Of a stretch of DNA of 7,776 nt, positions 1 through 7,776 are shown piece by piece. Numbering within the stretch: position 1 is the stretch's first letter; the number at the start of each line of letters is the position of its first letter. A model generated the notes under the pieces. It made no database searches. It was not told the DNA's origin and was given only the letters and a program-made list of their open reading frames with translations. Source of the stretch: Alphaproteobacteria bacterium TMED109. Lineage in GTDB: Bacteria > Pseudomonadota > Alphaproteobacteria > TMED109. The DNA lies in contig NHFK01000022.1 in NCBI GenBank assembly GCA_002171375.1, positions 11,965 through 19,740 on the forward strand. Reading direction: 5' to 3'. The position numbers were made by a program, and so were the translations under genes.

Positions 1-614
1 GAAAAATTATATGTAATTAATTCACGGATATCAAATGTACCAGATGTGTATCCCATTATTATTATAGCTATTAAAAATAATACAGAGCCAGCTAGAGTAT
101 ATAAGAAAAATTTAAATGCAGCATATATTCTCCTTGGACCACCCCATATGCCTATAATCAAAAACATTGGGATCAGCAGTGCTTCAAAAAATATATAGAA
201 TAACAATAAATCAAGTGCACAAAATGTTCCTATCATTAATGTTTCCAATAATAAAAATAGGATCATATATTCTTTAACTCTTGTTTTTATTGATTTCCAA
301 CTAGCTAAAATACAAATAGGCACCAAAAATGCAGACAAAACTACAAAAAGCATTGAAATACCATCTATTCCTAGTCTGTAAGAAACGCCTATTGCAGAGA
401 ATAAACTAACTTCTTCAATAAAATGAAATCCATTAGAATTTGGAAAATTAATCCATACAAAAACTGCTAAAATAAATACTACTAAGGAAGTCCACATTGC
501 AACCATTTTAGTATTTTTTATAATTGTTCTTTCATCACCGTCAATTAGGCTTATAAAAAAAGCACCAAAAAGTGGGATAAATATCATTAATGATAAAATT
601 GGCCAGCTAGTCAT
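1..614 (-). CDS. nuoM: NADH-quinone oxidoreductase subunit M, 5' part (3' end beyond the window)
   Basis: NuoM is one of the antiporter-like membrane subunits of complex I and forms a proton channel in the cytoplasmic membrane. The gene begins with ATG at 614 (MTSWPILSLMIFIPLFGAFF) and runs off the window at base 1, leaving 204 complete codons of a protein usually near 500 residues. Visible family features are several hydrophobic segments, YRLGIDGISMLFVVLSAF at about 79-96, and FFEALLIPMFLIIGIWGG at about 142-159. Glu144 in that second block matches the essential channel glutamate of E. coli NuoM. The block RRIYAAFKFFLYTLAGSVLF follows at about 161-180 and is typical of the family. The start lies 2 bases after the nuoL stop. 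Its ribosome site is weak (GGAT about 10 bases upstream), so translational coupling to nuoL is likely. No frameshift is seen. Identity is secure; only the start is slightly uncertain. Confidence 0.96.
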   Translation of the reverse strand, partial: MTSWPILSLMIFIPLFGAFFISLIDGDERTIIKNTKMVAMWTSLVVFILAVFVWINFPNSNGFHFIEEVSLFSAIGVSYRLGIDGISMLFVVLSAFLVPICILASWKSIKTRVKEYMILFLLLETLMIGTFCALDLLLFYIFFEALLIPMFLIIGIWGGPRRIYAAFKFFLYTLAGSVLFLIAIIIMGYTSGTFDIRELITYNF

Positions 615-616
615 TG

Positions 617-2536
617 CTATATCAATCCAAAATATATTAGAAATTGCCAACTAAATATAATAATTATACCGAAAAACATTGTAAAGGCATAATGATAAAC
701 ATAGCCACTTTGAAATGATCTAATTTTATTTGCTAAACGAGTGCATAAATAAGCAATACCATTTGGTCCAAATTTATCTATGAAACCAACATCACCTTTA
801 TTCCATAAAATATTTCCTAAACTTTTTAATGGTTTAGTTAAAGCAAACTCATATATTTCATCAAACCAAAATTTATTTTTAGAAATACTATATATTTTAG
901 GAAATTTTTCAGAATATATTTTTGGAAGATGTATTTTTTTTAAATAAAATAACCAAGCAAAATAAATACCTAAAAGAGCCACAATTATTGGAGATAATTT
1001 GACTAATAAAGGAACATGATGCGCATTTACAAGAGCTTTATGGCTATCCAATATTAAAATAGAACCCTGCCAAAAATCATGATGAGTATCGACCATGACA
1101 TAGCCTATCCAACCAGAAATAATAGCACCAACAGATAAAATACTTAAAGGTATAAGTATATATAAAGGAGATTCATGGGCTTTACTTATATCAGAACGAG
1201 CTTTTCCATGAAAAACCATAAATAATATCTTCCATGAATATAACGCTGTTAAAAATGCTGCAATAAGTCCTAAATAAAATGCTAAATACCCTAAACTACT
1301 ATGATGACCCCATGCAGCTTCTAATATAATGTCTTTAGAGAAAAATCCTGCAAATGGAGGAAGACCTGCTAAAGCAAGTGAACCAATCCACATTGCTATA
1401 CAAGTATATGGTAAAGCTTTAGCTAACCCCCCCATTTTTCTTATATCTTGCTCATCTGATAAAGCATGTATTATAGAGCCCGCCCCAAGAAATAGTAGTG
1501 CCTTAAAAAATGCGTGTGTCATAAGATGAAACATCCCAGCAGAATATGCTGACACACCACAAGCAAAAAACATATAGCCTAACTGGCTACATGTAGAATA
1601 AGCAATAATTTTCTTTATGTCATTTTGAGTAATGGCAATACAAGCTGCAAAAATTGATGTAACTGCTCCCACTATTATAACAAAATTTAGAGATACTGGA
1701 GCATATTCAAATAATGGTGAACATCTAGCTACTAGAAATACTCCGGCAGTAACCATTGTAGCTGCATGAATAAGAGCTGAAACTGGAGTAGGACCCTCCA
1801 TAGCATCTGCTAACCAGGTGTGGAGTCCAATTTGAGCAGATTTTCCCATCGCACCGATAAATAATAAAAAGCATGCTAATTCAATATAAGGAATTGAGTA
1901 GTTAAAAAATAAAAAATTAGAATTAACTAAAGATGAAGCACTATCAAAAACTATCTTAAAATCTAAACTGCCAGTTAACTTATATATTACACAAATTCCT
2001 AAAATTAAGCCTAAATCACCAACTCGGTTAACTAAAAAAGCTTTGATAGCCGCTGCATTAGCGCTTTGTTTTTTGAACCAAAAACCAATAAGCAAATAAG
2101 AGCAAAGACCAACTCCTTCCCAGCCAAAGAACAATTGAAGAAAATTATTAGATGTAACCAACATTAACATAGCAAAAGTAAATAATGATAAATATGAAAA
2201 AAACCTAGATTTATGTTCATCATGGTCCATGTAACCAATAGAATATAGATGCACTAATGTTGATACTAACATAACGACAAAAAGCATAATAGCGCTTAAC
2301 ATATCAAACTTAAATGCCCAACTTACAGATAAAGATTCAGACTTTATCCAATATCCAAGATTAACAACATATGACTCACCTGAAATAGCTTGTATTAATA
2401 AGATTATTGAAAATATTAATGATAAAGAGCAAAATAAAGTAGGAACCCAAAGAACGCCTTTTTTACCTAAAAATGAAGGAAAAATTCCGCTTAAAATGGA
2501 TCCAAATAATGGTAAGAATACTAATAATTTAAGCAT
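617..2536 (-). CDS. nuoL: NADH-quinone oxidoreductase subunit L
   Basis: NuoL is the distal antiporter-like subunit of the complex I membrane arm and carries the long lateral helix. The 639-residue product is complete and close to family length (about 610-650). It is almost wholly membrane-spanning. Family signatures are FFGWEGVGLCSYLLIGFWF with Glu140 (channel glutamate), NRVGDLG at 170-176, GKSAQIGLHTWLADAMEGPTPVSALIHAATMV with Lys232 and His257, MTHAFFKALLFLGAG with His337/His341/Lys345, and GLPPFAGFFSKD with Lys401. The lateral helix region falls roughly at 515-590, followed by a last membrane segment at the C-terminus (FTMFFGIIIIFSWQFLIYFG). The ATG start lies 1 base after the nuoK stop, with AAAGG 5 bases upstream. 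The TAG stop lies 2 bases before nuoM. All charged residues expected for proton transfer are present, so the subunit should be functional. Confidence 0.98.
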   Translation of the reverse strand: MLKLLVFLPLFGSILSGIFPSFLGKKGVLWVPTLFCSLSLIFSIILLIQAISGESYVVNLGYWIKSESLSVSWAFKFDMLSAIMLFVVMLVSTLVHLYSIGYMDHDEHKSRFFSYLSLFTFAMLMLVTSNNFLQLFFGWEGVGLCSYLLIGFWFKKQSANAAAIKAFLVNRVGDLGLILGICVIYKLTGSLDFKIVFDSASSLVNSNFLFFNYSIPYIELACFLLFIGAMGKSAQIGLHTWLADAMEGPTPVSALIHAATMVTAGVFLVARCSPLFEYAPVSLNFVIIVGAVTSIFAACIAITQNDIKKIIAYSTCSQLGYMFFACGVSAYSAGMFHLMTHAFFKALLFLGAGSIIHALSDEQDIRKMGGLAKALPYTCIAMWIGSLALAGLPPFAGFFSKDIILEAAWGHHSSLGYLAFYLGLIAAFLTALYSWKILFMVFHGKARSDISKAHESPLYILIPLSILSVGAIISGWIGYVMVDTHHDFWQGSILILDSHKALVNAHHVPLLVKLSPIIVALLGIYFAWLFYLKKIHLPKIYSEKFPKIYSISKNKFWFDEIYEFALTKPLKSLGNILWNKGDVGFIDKFGPNGIAYLCTRLANKIRSFQSGYVYHYAFTMFFGIIIIFSWQFLIYFGLI

Positions 2537-2537
2537 T

Positions 2538-2849
2538 TTAACCTTTCATACTATTAGCATCATCAACAGCAATAGATCCTCTTGATCTAAAAAATACCAC
2601 TAAGATTGCTAATCCAATAGCGGCTTCTGCAGCTGCGACTGTTAATACAAATAAAGCAAAGACCTGTCCAACAATAAGATTAAGATGAGTTGAAAAAGCA
2701 ATAAAGTTTATATTTACAGCCAGTAACATTAATTCTATAGACATTAAAATTATAATTAAATTTTTTCTATTAAGAAAAACTCCGAATATTCCAATGGTGA
2801 ATATAATTGAAGATAATATTAGATAATGGGTAAGGGTAATTTCATACAT
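2538..2849 (-). CDS. nuoK: NADH-quinone oxidoreductase subunit K
   Basis: NuoK (ND4L homologue) is a small three-helix membrane subunit of complex I in the proton-translocation path between NuoJ and NuoL/M/N. With the ATG start at 2849 the product has 103 residues ([20 protein letters not shown]...), the usual length. The two buried membrane glutamates of the family are present: Glu39 in [15 protein letters not shown] and Glu75 in [15 protein letters not shown], equivalent to E. coli Glu36 and Glu72. An in-frame GTG at 2858 would add MLI, but that GTG is part of the AAAGGTG ribosome site of the ATG start, so the ATG is preferred. The start overlaps the nuoJ stop by 8 bases, pointing to coupled translation. 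The TAA stop at 2538-2540 lies 1 base before nuoL. Confidence 0.97.
   Translation of the reverse strand: MYEITLTHYLILSSIIFTIGIFGVFLNRKNLIIILMSIELMLLAVNINFIAFSTHLNLIVGQVFALFVLTVAAAEAAIGLAILVVFFRSRGSIAVDDANSMKG
2542..2546 (-). promoter_or_regulatory. Ribosome binding site of nuoL, inside the nuoK coding end
   Basis: On the minus strand this reads AAAGG, 5 bases before the nuoL ATG at 2536. It lies within the last codons of nuoK (ATG AAA GGT TAA), so ribosomes finishing nuoK are placed at the nuoL start. Confidence 0.65.
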
Positions 2850-3456
2850 TATTAACACCTTTACCTATCTCTACTTCATTTACATCAATAGATTCAGATT
2901 TATTTCGTAAAGTTTGCTTAACAGCATCTTGTTTTTTTACATTTTCTCTTTTTCTGTGAGTTAAAACTATTGCCCCAACCATTGCTACCAATAGAATAAG
3001 ACCAGCACATTGAAATAAGTATATATAATCAGTATAAATTACATTTCCAAGAGCTCTCGTATTCTCAACTTCTGATAATACAACAAATAGTTCATTGCCA
3101 GGAGTACCTGCAACACCATACTTCATTCCTAGATAAGAAAAAATAATTTCTCCTAAAAGAACAGCTCCAATTAAAAGGCCAAGAGGAGCATTTTTAATCA
3201 TTCCTGTCCTTAATGAATTAAAATCTATATTCAGCATCATGATCACAAATAAAAATAAAACAGCAACTGCACCGACATAAACCACTAAAAGAAGCATTGC
3301 TAAAAATTCTGCTCCCATTAGAATGAATAAGCCAGTAGCATTAAAAAAAGTAAGAATTAAAAAAAATACAGAATGAACAGGATTTTTAGCAATAATAACC
3401 ATAATTGCAGACAAAACTGCTATAGTTGAAAATAAATAGAAAAAAACTGAGAGCAT
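2842..3456 (-). CDS. nuoJ: NADH-quinone oxidoreductase subunit J
   Basis: NuoJ (ND6 homologue) is a membrane subunit of complex I next to NuoH, NuoA and NuoK, where quinone reduction is coupled to proton pumping. The 204-residue product shows five hydrophobic segments, at about 1-22, 28-47, 51-75, 90-110 and 144-166. The most conserved block is [29 protein letters not shown] at about 48-76; this is the third helix, which in known structures carries a pi-bulge around VYVG. The tail after about 167 ([16 protein letters not shown]...) is charged, lies outside the membrane, and resembles the tail of alphaproteobacterial NuoJ. The ATG at 3456 follows nuoI after 17 bases and is preceded by TAAGGT with about 9 bases of spacing. 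The last 8 bases are shared with nuoK. Confidence 0.97.
   Translation of the reverse strand: MLSVFFYLFSTIAVLSAIMVIIAKNPVHSVFFLILTFFNATGLFILMGAEFLAMLLLVVYVGAVAVLFLFVIMMLNIDFNSLRTGMIKNAPLGLLIGAVLLGEIIFSYLGMKYGVAGTPGNELFVVLSEVENTRALGNVIYTDYIYLFQCAGLILLVAMVGAIVLTHRKRENVKKQDAVKQTLRNKSESIDVNEVEIGKGVNNV
2856..2862 (-). promoter_or_regulatory. Ribosome binding site of nuoK, inside the nuoJ coding end
   Basis: On the minus strand this reads AAAGGTG, ending 6 bases before the ATG at 2849. The alternative GTG start at 2858 is part of this site, which argues for the ATG as the real start. Confidence 0.7.
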
Positions 3457-3473
3457 ATAATTATACCTTAATA

Positions 3474-3962
3474 CTACCTAAATTGTTTATCTTTTTGAAT
3501 GTTTTTAGATAAGACTGACTCCCATCTATCACCATTTTCTAATAATTTTTCTTTATCATAAAAAAGTTCTTCTCTTGATTCTTTTGCAAATTCATAGTTA
3601 GGACCTTGAACTATAGCATCTACAGGACAAGCTTCTTCACAAAGGCCACAATATATGCATTTTGTCATATCAATATCATATCTAGTTGTTCTTCTACTAT
3701 TGTCTTCCCTAGGTTCAGATTCAATTGTTATTGCTAAAGCAGGACATACCGCCTCACATAGCTTACATGCAATACACCTTTCCTCTCCATTAGGATATCT
3801 TCTCAAAGCATGTTCTCCTCTAAAGCGAGGACTTAATTTTCCTTTTTCAAATGGATAATTAATTGTTACTGGTTTTTTAAACATATATTTTAAGGTCAAA
3901 AACATTCCAGAACACAGTTCTCCAAGTATTATAAACCAAAATGATCTAAATATTTTACCCAA
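3474..3962 (-). CDS. nuoI: NADH-quinone oxidoreductase subunit I (2x[4Fe-4S] ferredoxin-type), TTG start
   Basis: NuoI (TYKY homologue) carries clusters N6a and N6b, which pass electrons from NuoG towards cluster N2 and quinone. The 162-residue product has an amphipathic N-terminal helix (about 1-30), which docks on the membrane arm, then [27 protein letters not shown]. Two ferredoxin motifs follow: [12 protein letters not shown] with Cys63, 66, 69 and 73, and [12 protein letters not shown] with Cys102, 105, 108 and 112. All eight ligands are intact. The start is TTG at 3962: it has the best ribosome site in the window (AAGGAG, 7 bases upstream), it gives the expected N-terminus, and the next Met (residue 20) would remove the docking helix. 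The ribosome site overlaps the TAA stop of nuoH, so the two genes are probably coupled. Length and sequence are typical of alphaproteobacterial NuoI. Confidence 0.97.
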   Translation of the reverse strand: MGKIFRSFWFIILGELCSGMFLTLKYMFKKPVTINYPFEKGKLSPRFRGEHALRRYPNGEERCIACKLCEAVCPALAITIESEPREDNSRRTTRYDIDMTKCIYCGLCEEACPVDAIVQGPNYEFAKESREELFYDKEKLLENGDRWESVLSKNIQKDKQFR

Positions 3963-3969
3963 TTATATT

Positions 3970-3975
3970 CTCCTT
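3970..3975 (-). promoter_or_regulatory. Ribosome binding site of nuoI
   Basis: On the minus strand this reads AAGGAG, followed by the 7-base spacer AATATAA and then the TTG start of nuoI. It is the best Shine-Dalgarno match at any junction in the window, and it decides the TTG start. Its first two bases are part of the nuoH stop codon (TAAGGAG). Confidence 0.85.
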
Positions 3976-4993
3976 AAATACTTACAGGCAGTAAATTAAA
4001 AATAATTAAAAACCCTGAAGTTAAAACAACCCACAATAATGAAAAAGGCAGAAATACCTTCCAACCAATTCTCATTAATTGATCGTATCTAAACCTAGGA
4101 AAAGTAGCCCTAACCCATAAAAACGTAAATAACATTAAGGATGTTTTTCCGGCAAACCAAATAAAACCTGGTATATCATTTAATATAGCAATATTGAAAG
4201 GAGGAAGCCAACCACCTAAAAATAAAATAGTAGCCATACCACTCATCATAATCATAGCTGCATACTCTCCTAGAAAAAACATTGCAAAAAGCATAGAAGA
4301 ATATTCTGTGAAATAACCACCAACTAAAGAAGACTCATCCTCAGGCAAGTCAAATGGAGCTCTATTTGTTTCAGCTAAAGCGGATATAAAAAATACTACA
4401 AACATTGGGAATAAAGGAAAAACGTACCAAACTGACTTTTGAGCATAAACAATATCACTTAAATTAAGTGATCCTACACAAACTAAAACAGTTACTATCA
4501 CTAAACCAATTGAAACTTCATATGAAACCATTTGAGCTGCAGATCTCAAAGCTCCCATAAAGGCATATTTGGAATTGCTAGCCCATCCTGCCATAATAAT
4601 CCCATATACAGATAAAGAAGATATAGCAAATAAATAGAGTATACCTACATTTATATTAGAAATAACCCATCCATCAGCTAAAGGAATAACAGCCCAGGCA
4701 GCTATAGAAAGCGAAAATGCAATCATAGGAGCTAACAAAAAGACTATTTTATTTGAAACTGTTGGAAATATAGTTTCCTTAGAAAAGAGTTTTAATCCAT
4801 CCGCTAAAGGCTGTAACAGTCCAAATGGACCAACTACATTTGGACCTTTTCTTAATTGAACAGAAGCAATTACTTTTCTCTCTGCATAGGTTAAAAAAGC
4901 TACTATTACTAATAAAGGGACAACTAGTGCAATAATCTTCAATAGTATTAATATAAAACTAATAAAATTATCATTTGAAAATATATCTAGCAT
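3974..4993 (-). CDS. nuoH: NADH-quinone oxidoreductase subunit H
   Basis: NuoH (ND1 homologue) is the membrane subunit that joins the two arms of complex I and forms part of the quinone chamber and the first proton-path segment. With ATG at 4993 it has 339 residues. About eight hydrophobic segments are seen. Conserved blocks are [38 protein letters not shown] (36-73), [31 protein letters not shown] (113-143), [16 protein letters not shown] (148-163) and [29 protein letters not shown] (206-234). In the last loop, Glu218, Glu220 and Glu230 are kept, but the third acid of the usual ExExEL run is Ser222. A GTG at 4996 directly precedes the ATG and would add one residue. The ATG shares one base with the nuoG stop (TGATG), and the Shine-Dalgarno match is weak, so translation is probably coupled to nuoG. 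Confidence 0.97.
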   Translation of the reverse strand: MLDIFSNDNFISFILILLKIIALVVPLLVIVAFLTYAERKVIASVQLRKGPNVVGPFGLLQPLADGLKLFSKETIFPTVSNKIVFLLAPMIAFSLSIAAWAVIPLADGWVISNINVGILYLFAISSLSVYGIIMAGWASNSKYAFMGALRSAAQMVSYEVSIGLVIVTVLVCVGSLNLSDIVYAQKSVWYVFPLFPMFVVFFISALAETNRAPFDLPEDESSLVGGYFTEYSSMLFAMFFLGEYAAMIMMSGMATILFLGGWLPPFNIAILNDIPGFIWFAGKTSLMLFTFLWVRATFPRFRYDQLMRIGWKVFLPFSLLWVVLTSGFLIIFNLLPVSI

Positions 4994-7047
4994 CACATAT
5001 CCAATTTACTTTTAGAAATTGTACATTTTGCCATAGTTTCGGAAGACCTAGAAATTGGGCATGTCATAAAATAGTTAATATTTGCAGGTTCTATTTTAGA
5101 ACTACTTAACTTTACAGAAGTATCACCAATATCATTGGTATCTGATTTAATTAAGGAATTTTCAATATTAAAATTTTTATTAATTTCTTCAAATCTAGCT
5201 CTTAATTGTGAAATATTATTATATGGAAGTACCTTATTAATATATTCCGAAAAAGCTCTTATAATTTTCCAATCTTCCTTAGCATTTCCAGGAGGAGGAA
5301 CAGAAGCGTATGTTCTTTGAACTCTTCCTTCTGTATTAATATAAGTTGCATTTTTTTCTGTATATGCTGAGCCAGGTAAAATTAAATCAGCAGAATTTGC
5401 TCCAATATCACCATGATGACCTTGATATATTATAAAAGACTCAGAATTATTTTTAGGAATAACCTCATCATAACCTAATAACCATAATAACTTTATTTTA
5501 TTCGATTTTAAACTCTTCAAAATACCTTCTGTACATAATCCATTTTTCCCAGGAACAAATCCAGCCTCTAGAGCTCCTACCCTATTAGCAGTAGTATGAA
5601 GAACTCCTATTCCATTCCATTTATTAGAATAAAAATTATATTTTTTAGCTATTTCTCTAAGCCTACCTAATATGCCTGCTCCATCATTTCTATTTAAAAC
5701 TGATTCTCCTATTAAAATCAGAGTTTTATTTGATTTTTCTAATATTTTATTATAATTATGCTTTCCTTTATATATTTGATCTATAATTTTAATATCACTG
5801 CCTAAATCATTTATTTCATAACTAGTTTTATCTCCTCCACCAATACGAGAAATTTTTATATTATTATTTAACCATGACTTTCTAATTCGAGCATCTAATA
5901 AAGCTGCCTCATATCTAGGCTGACTTCCTATAATTAATAAATTATCTATTTCCTCAATGCCTGATATTGAAGGATTAAATAACCAACCACTTCTATCTTT
6001 ATAATTTATAGGTAACTTTGATGATTCTGGTCTACTATCTAAATTAGTAATTTTTAATGATTCCATTAGGTCTTTTAGTGCTACTATGGACTCTAAACAA
6101 GCTTGACCTCCAACTATAGACGCCATCTCTTTAGGTTTTAAATTATTTGTTTTTGCTTTAATACTTTGAAAAGCTTCTTCCCAAGAGCAAGCTATTAATT
6201 TTCCACTTGAGTTTCTTTTGTATGGGACATCTAATCTTTGATTAAGCAATCCATCTATTGCAAACCTTGATTTATCTCCAATCCATTCTTCATTGATCTC
6301 TTCATTTAATCTTGGAAGCACCCTTAGGACCTGTCCATCCTTTGATCCAATTTGAATAGAAGAACCTAATCCATCTAAAACGTCTATACTATTAGTTTTT
6401 GATAATTCCCATGATCTTGCCTTAAAAGCATAAGGTGCTGAAGTAAGAGCACCAACGGGACATAAATCTATAATATTTCCTGATAATTCTCCTCCAAGGC
6501 CCGATGGTGAATTTGTAATAATTTCCATATCTTCACCTCTACCAATAGCACCTAAATCATGAACTCCTGCAACTTCGTCCATGAATCTTACACACCTAGT
6601 ACAATGAATACATCTCGTCATAGTTGTTTTAATTAAGGGACCAAAAGGTTTATTATCTACAGATCTTTTATCTTCTTCATATCTAGTCTCTCCTCTTCCA
6701 TAAAATAAAGCCTGGTCTTGTAAATCACATTCTCCCCCTTGATCACATATTGGACAATCTAAAGGATGATTAATCAATAAAAACTCCATAACGCCTTCTC
6801 TTGCAGCCTTTACTGTTTCTGAGTTTGTAATGATTTTCATACCTTCTGTTGCAGGCATAGCACAACTAGCAACTGGTTTGGGTGAACCTTCTAAGGCGAC
6901 CAAGCACATTCTACAATTTCCTGCAATAGATAACCTTTCATGAAAACAAAAGCGTGGTATTTCAGCGCCTGTCTTTTCACATGCCTGCATAACAGTTGAA
7001 CCCTGCTCTACTTCAATTTCTTTATCATCTACAAATAGTTTTACCAT
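4993..7047 (-). CDS. nuoG: NADH-quinone oxidoreductase subunit G
   Basis: NuoG is the largest peripheral-arm subunit and relays electrons from NuoF to NuoI. The 684-residue product starts with a plant-type ferredoxin domain binding [2Fe-2S] N1b (Cys34, 45, 48, 62). The N5 site follows with His94, Cys98, Cys101 and Cys107, then the N4 site with Cys146, 149, 152 and 196. The N7 cysteines of E. coli and Thermus are absent from 197-285, as in mitochondrial and alphaproteobacterial forms. From about 215 comes a degenerate molybdopterin-oxidoreductase fold with no cofactor site that I can recognise, including [18 protein letters not shown] and [15 protein letters not shown] (563-577). Residues about 620-655 are a poorly conserved Asn/Ser/Lys-rich linker before the tail [17 protein letters not shown]. 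The ATG lies 12 bases after nuoF with only a weak, distant TAGGG upstream. No frameshift is seen. Confidence 0.97.
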   Translation of the reverse strand: MVKLFVDDKEIEVEQGSTVMQACEKTGAEIPRFCFHERLSIAGNCRMCLVALEGSPKPVASCAMPATEGMKIITNSETVKAAREGVMEFLLINHPLDCPICDQGGECDLQDQALFYGRGETRYEEDKRSVDNKPFGPLIKTTMTRCIHCTRCVRFMDEVAGVHDLGAIGRGEDMEIITNSPSGLGGELSGNIIDLCPVGALTSAPYAFKARSWELSKTNSIDVLDGLGSSIQIGSKDGQVLRVLPRLNEEINEEWIGDKSRFAIDGLLNQRLDVPYKRNSSGKLIACSWEEAFQSIKAKTNNLKPKEMASIVGGQACLESIVALKDLMESLKITNLDSRPESSKLPINYKDRSGWLFNPSISGIEEIDNLLIIGSQPRYEAALLDARIRKSWLNNNIKISRIGGGDKTSYEINDLGSDIKIIDQIYKGKHNYNKILEKSNKTLILIGESVLNRNDGAGILGRLREIAKKYNFYSNKWNGIGVLHTTANRVGALEAGFVPGKNGLCTEGILKSLKSNKIKLLWLLGYDEVIPKNNSESFIIYQGHHGDIGANSADLILPGSAYTEKNATYINTEGRVQRTYASVPPPGNAKEDWKIIRAFSEYINKVLPYNNISQLRARFEEINKNFNIENSLIKSDTNDIGDTSVKLSSSKIEPANINYFMTCPISRSSETMAKCTISKSKLDM

Positions 7048-7059
7048 ATTTATAAAACC

Positions 7060-7776
7060 CTATTCAGCTACTTTTAAAAGTTTATAATTATTAATTCTTC
7101 TTTCAATTTCAGGTCTAAAATGTTTTATCAAACCTTGGACTGGCCAAGCTGCTGCATCTCCTAAAGCACAAATAGTATGCCCCTCTATTTGGTCACAAAC
7201 ATTCTTTAATATATCAATATCTTTAGTATTAGCATTTCCATGTATCAATTTTTCCATAGATCTCATTACCCAGCCGGTTCCTTCACGACAAGGCGTACAC
7301 TGGCCGCATGACTCATGTTTATAGAACTTTGATAATCTCCAGATAGCCTTTATTATATCAGTAGATTTATCCATAACAATAACACCAGCTGTTCCTAATC
7401 CTGTACCTACATTTTTTAAAGAATCAAAATCCATTATTATATCTTCACATACTGATGATGGAATAAGAGGAGTTGATGAACCTCCAGGTATAACAGCTAA
7501 TAAGTTATCCCAACCTCCTGTAACTCCTCCTGCATGTACTTCTAACAGCTCTTTAAGAGAAATTCCCATTTCTTCCTCAACCACACAAGGCGAGTTAACA
7601 TGGCCAGATATACAAAATAATTTAGTACCAGTATTATTTTTATTACCTAATGATGCAAACCAACTTGCTCCTCTTCTTAAAATTGTGGGAACTACTGCTA
7701 CAGTTTCAACATTAGATACTGTTGTTGGACAACCATATAGTCCAGCATTTGCTGGAAAAGGAGGCTTTAATCTAGG
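7060..7776 (-). CDS. nuoF: NADH-quinone oxidoreductase subunit F, C-terminal part (5' end beyond the window)
   Basis: NuoF (51-kDa subunit homologue) oxidises NADH through FMN and passes electrons to cluster N3. The reading frame is open from the window edge, so 238 residues are seen and about 190 N-terminal residues, including the FMN/NADH-binding glycine-rich region, lie outside. The fragment opens [30 protein letters not shown] and contains [18 protein letters not shown] and [26 protein letters not shown]. The N3 [4Fe-4S] ligands are [10 protein letters not shown] (fragment Cys157, 160, 163) and Cys203 in [22 protein letters not shown] at 7584 could be mistaken for a start, but the conserved family sequence continues upstream of it without a break. 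The TAG stop lies 12 bases before nuoG. Sequence and length agree with alphaproteobacterial NuoF. Confidence 0.97.
   Translation of the reverse strand, partial: PRLKPPFPANAGLYGCPTTVSNVETVAVVPTILRRGASWFASLGNKNNTGTKLFCISGHVNSPCVVEEEMGISLKELLEVHAGGVTGGWDNLLAVIPGGSSTPLIPSSVCEDIIMDFDSLKNVGTGLGTAGVIVMDKSTDIIKAIWRLSKFYKHESCGQCTPCREGTGWVMRSMEKLIHGNANTKDIDILKNVCDQIEGHTICALGDAAAWPVQGLIKHFRPEIERRINNYKLLKVAE

Noticed and set aside
1329..1529. 66-codon open frame on the plus strand inside nuoL
   Set aside because: It is antisense to the most conserved part of nuoL (the GLPPF to MTHAFFKALLF region). It shows no recognisable protein features and has no plausible ribosome site. It is a shadow of the real gene.
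3457..3473. Possible promoter or terminator in the nuoI-nuoJ spacer, the longest in the window
   Set aside because: At 17 bases it is too short for a promoter, has no hairpin, and is accounted for by the nuoJ ribosome site.
3655..3858. 67-codon open frame on the plus strand inside nuoI
   Set aside because: It lies antisense to the two ferredoxin motifs of nuoI, and its sequence is explained by the complement of that conserved region.
5135..5320. 61-codon open frame on the plus strand inside nuoG
   Set aside because: It is antisense to the C-terminal part of nuoG, has no family signature, and arises easily in A+T-rich sequence.
7060..7584. A separate 174-residue protein starting at GTG 7584
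   Set aside because: The frame stays open to the window edge, and the upstream 64 codons encode conserved NuoF sequence ([21 protein letters not shown]). The GTG is an internal valine codon.
1..7776. Mobile elements, CRISPR arrays, RNA genes, phage or defence genes
   Set aside because: The whole window is accounted for by eight adjoining nuo genes on one strand. I saw no direct repeats, inverted-repeat ends, tRNA-like folds or frames of unrelated composition.

Overview
The window is a stretch of a bacterial nuo operon, which encodes the proton-pumping NADH:quinone oxidoreductase (respiratory complex I). All genes lie on the minus strand. Read 5'->3' on that strand, the order is nuoF (5' end outside the window), nuoG, nuoH, nuoI, nuoJ, nuoK, nuoL and nuoM (3' end outside the window). 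This is the canonical nuoA-N order, and no foreign gene is inserted.

Organism: base composition is strongly A+T rich (roughly 30% G+C by eye). The proteins read as alphaproteobacterial or mitochondrial-type subunits. NuoI carries the near-invariant NYPFEKG...[28 protein letters not shown] block. NuoG lacks the N7 cluster cysteines and ends in the YFMTxPISRSSxTMAxC tail. NuoF, NuoH and NuoJ also match alphaproteobacterial forms as I remember them. An A+T-rich alphaproteobacterium, such as a streamlined marine lineage (Pelagibacter/SAR11-like) or a Rickettsiales relative, fits best. The exact lineage cannot be fixed without a search.

Layout: 7060-7776 is the C-terminal 238 codons of nuoF (N3 cluster part). 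4993-7047 is nuoG (three Fe-S clusters and a degenerate molybdopterin-oxidoreductase fold). 3974-4993 is nuoH (quinone-chamber membrane subunit). 3474-3962 is nuoI (two [4Fe-4S] clusters, TTG start). 2842-3456 is nuoJ, 2538-2849 is nuoK, 617-2536 is nuoL and 1-614 is the 5' part of nuoM. The largest gap between genes is 17 bases and two pairs overlap, so there is no room for a promoter, terminator, RNA gene or extra ORF. The genes almost certainly sit on one transcript.

How they work together: NuoF oxidises NADH. Electrons pass along Fe-S clusters in NuoF, NuoG and NuoI to quinone at the NuoB/D/H interface (nuoA-E would lie upstream, beyond position 7776). NuoH, J, K, L and M form the membrane arm that couples this to proton pumping.

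I found no undescribed system. The window is a well-conserved housekeeping locus. The points worth checking are a Glu-to-Ser change in the conserved acidic quinone-site loop of NuoH, the TTG start of nuoI, and start-codon refinements for nuoK and nuoH.
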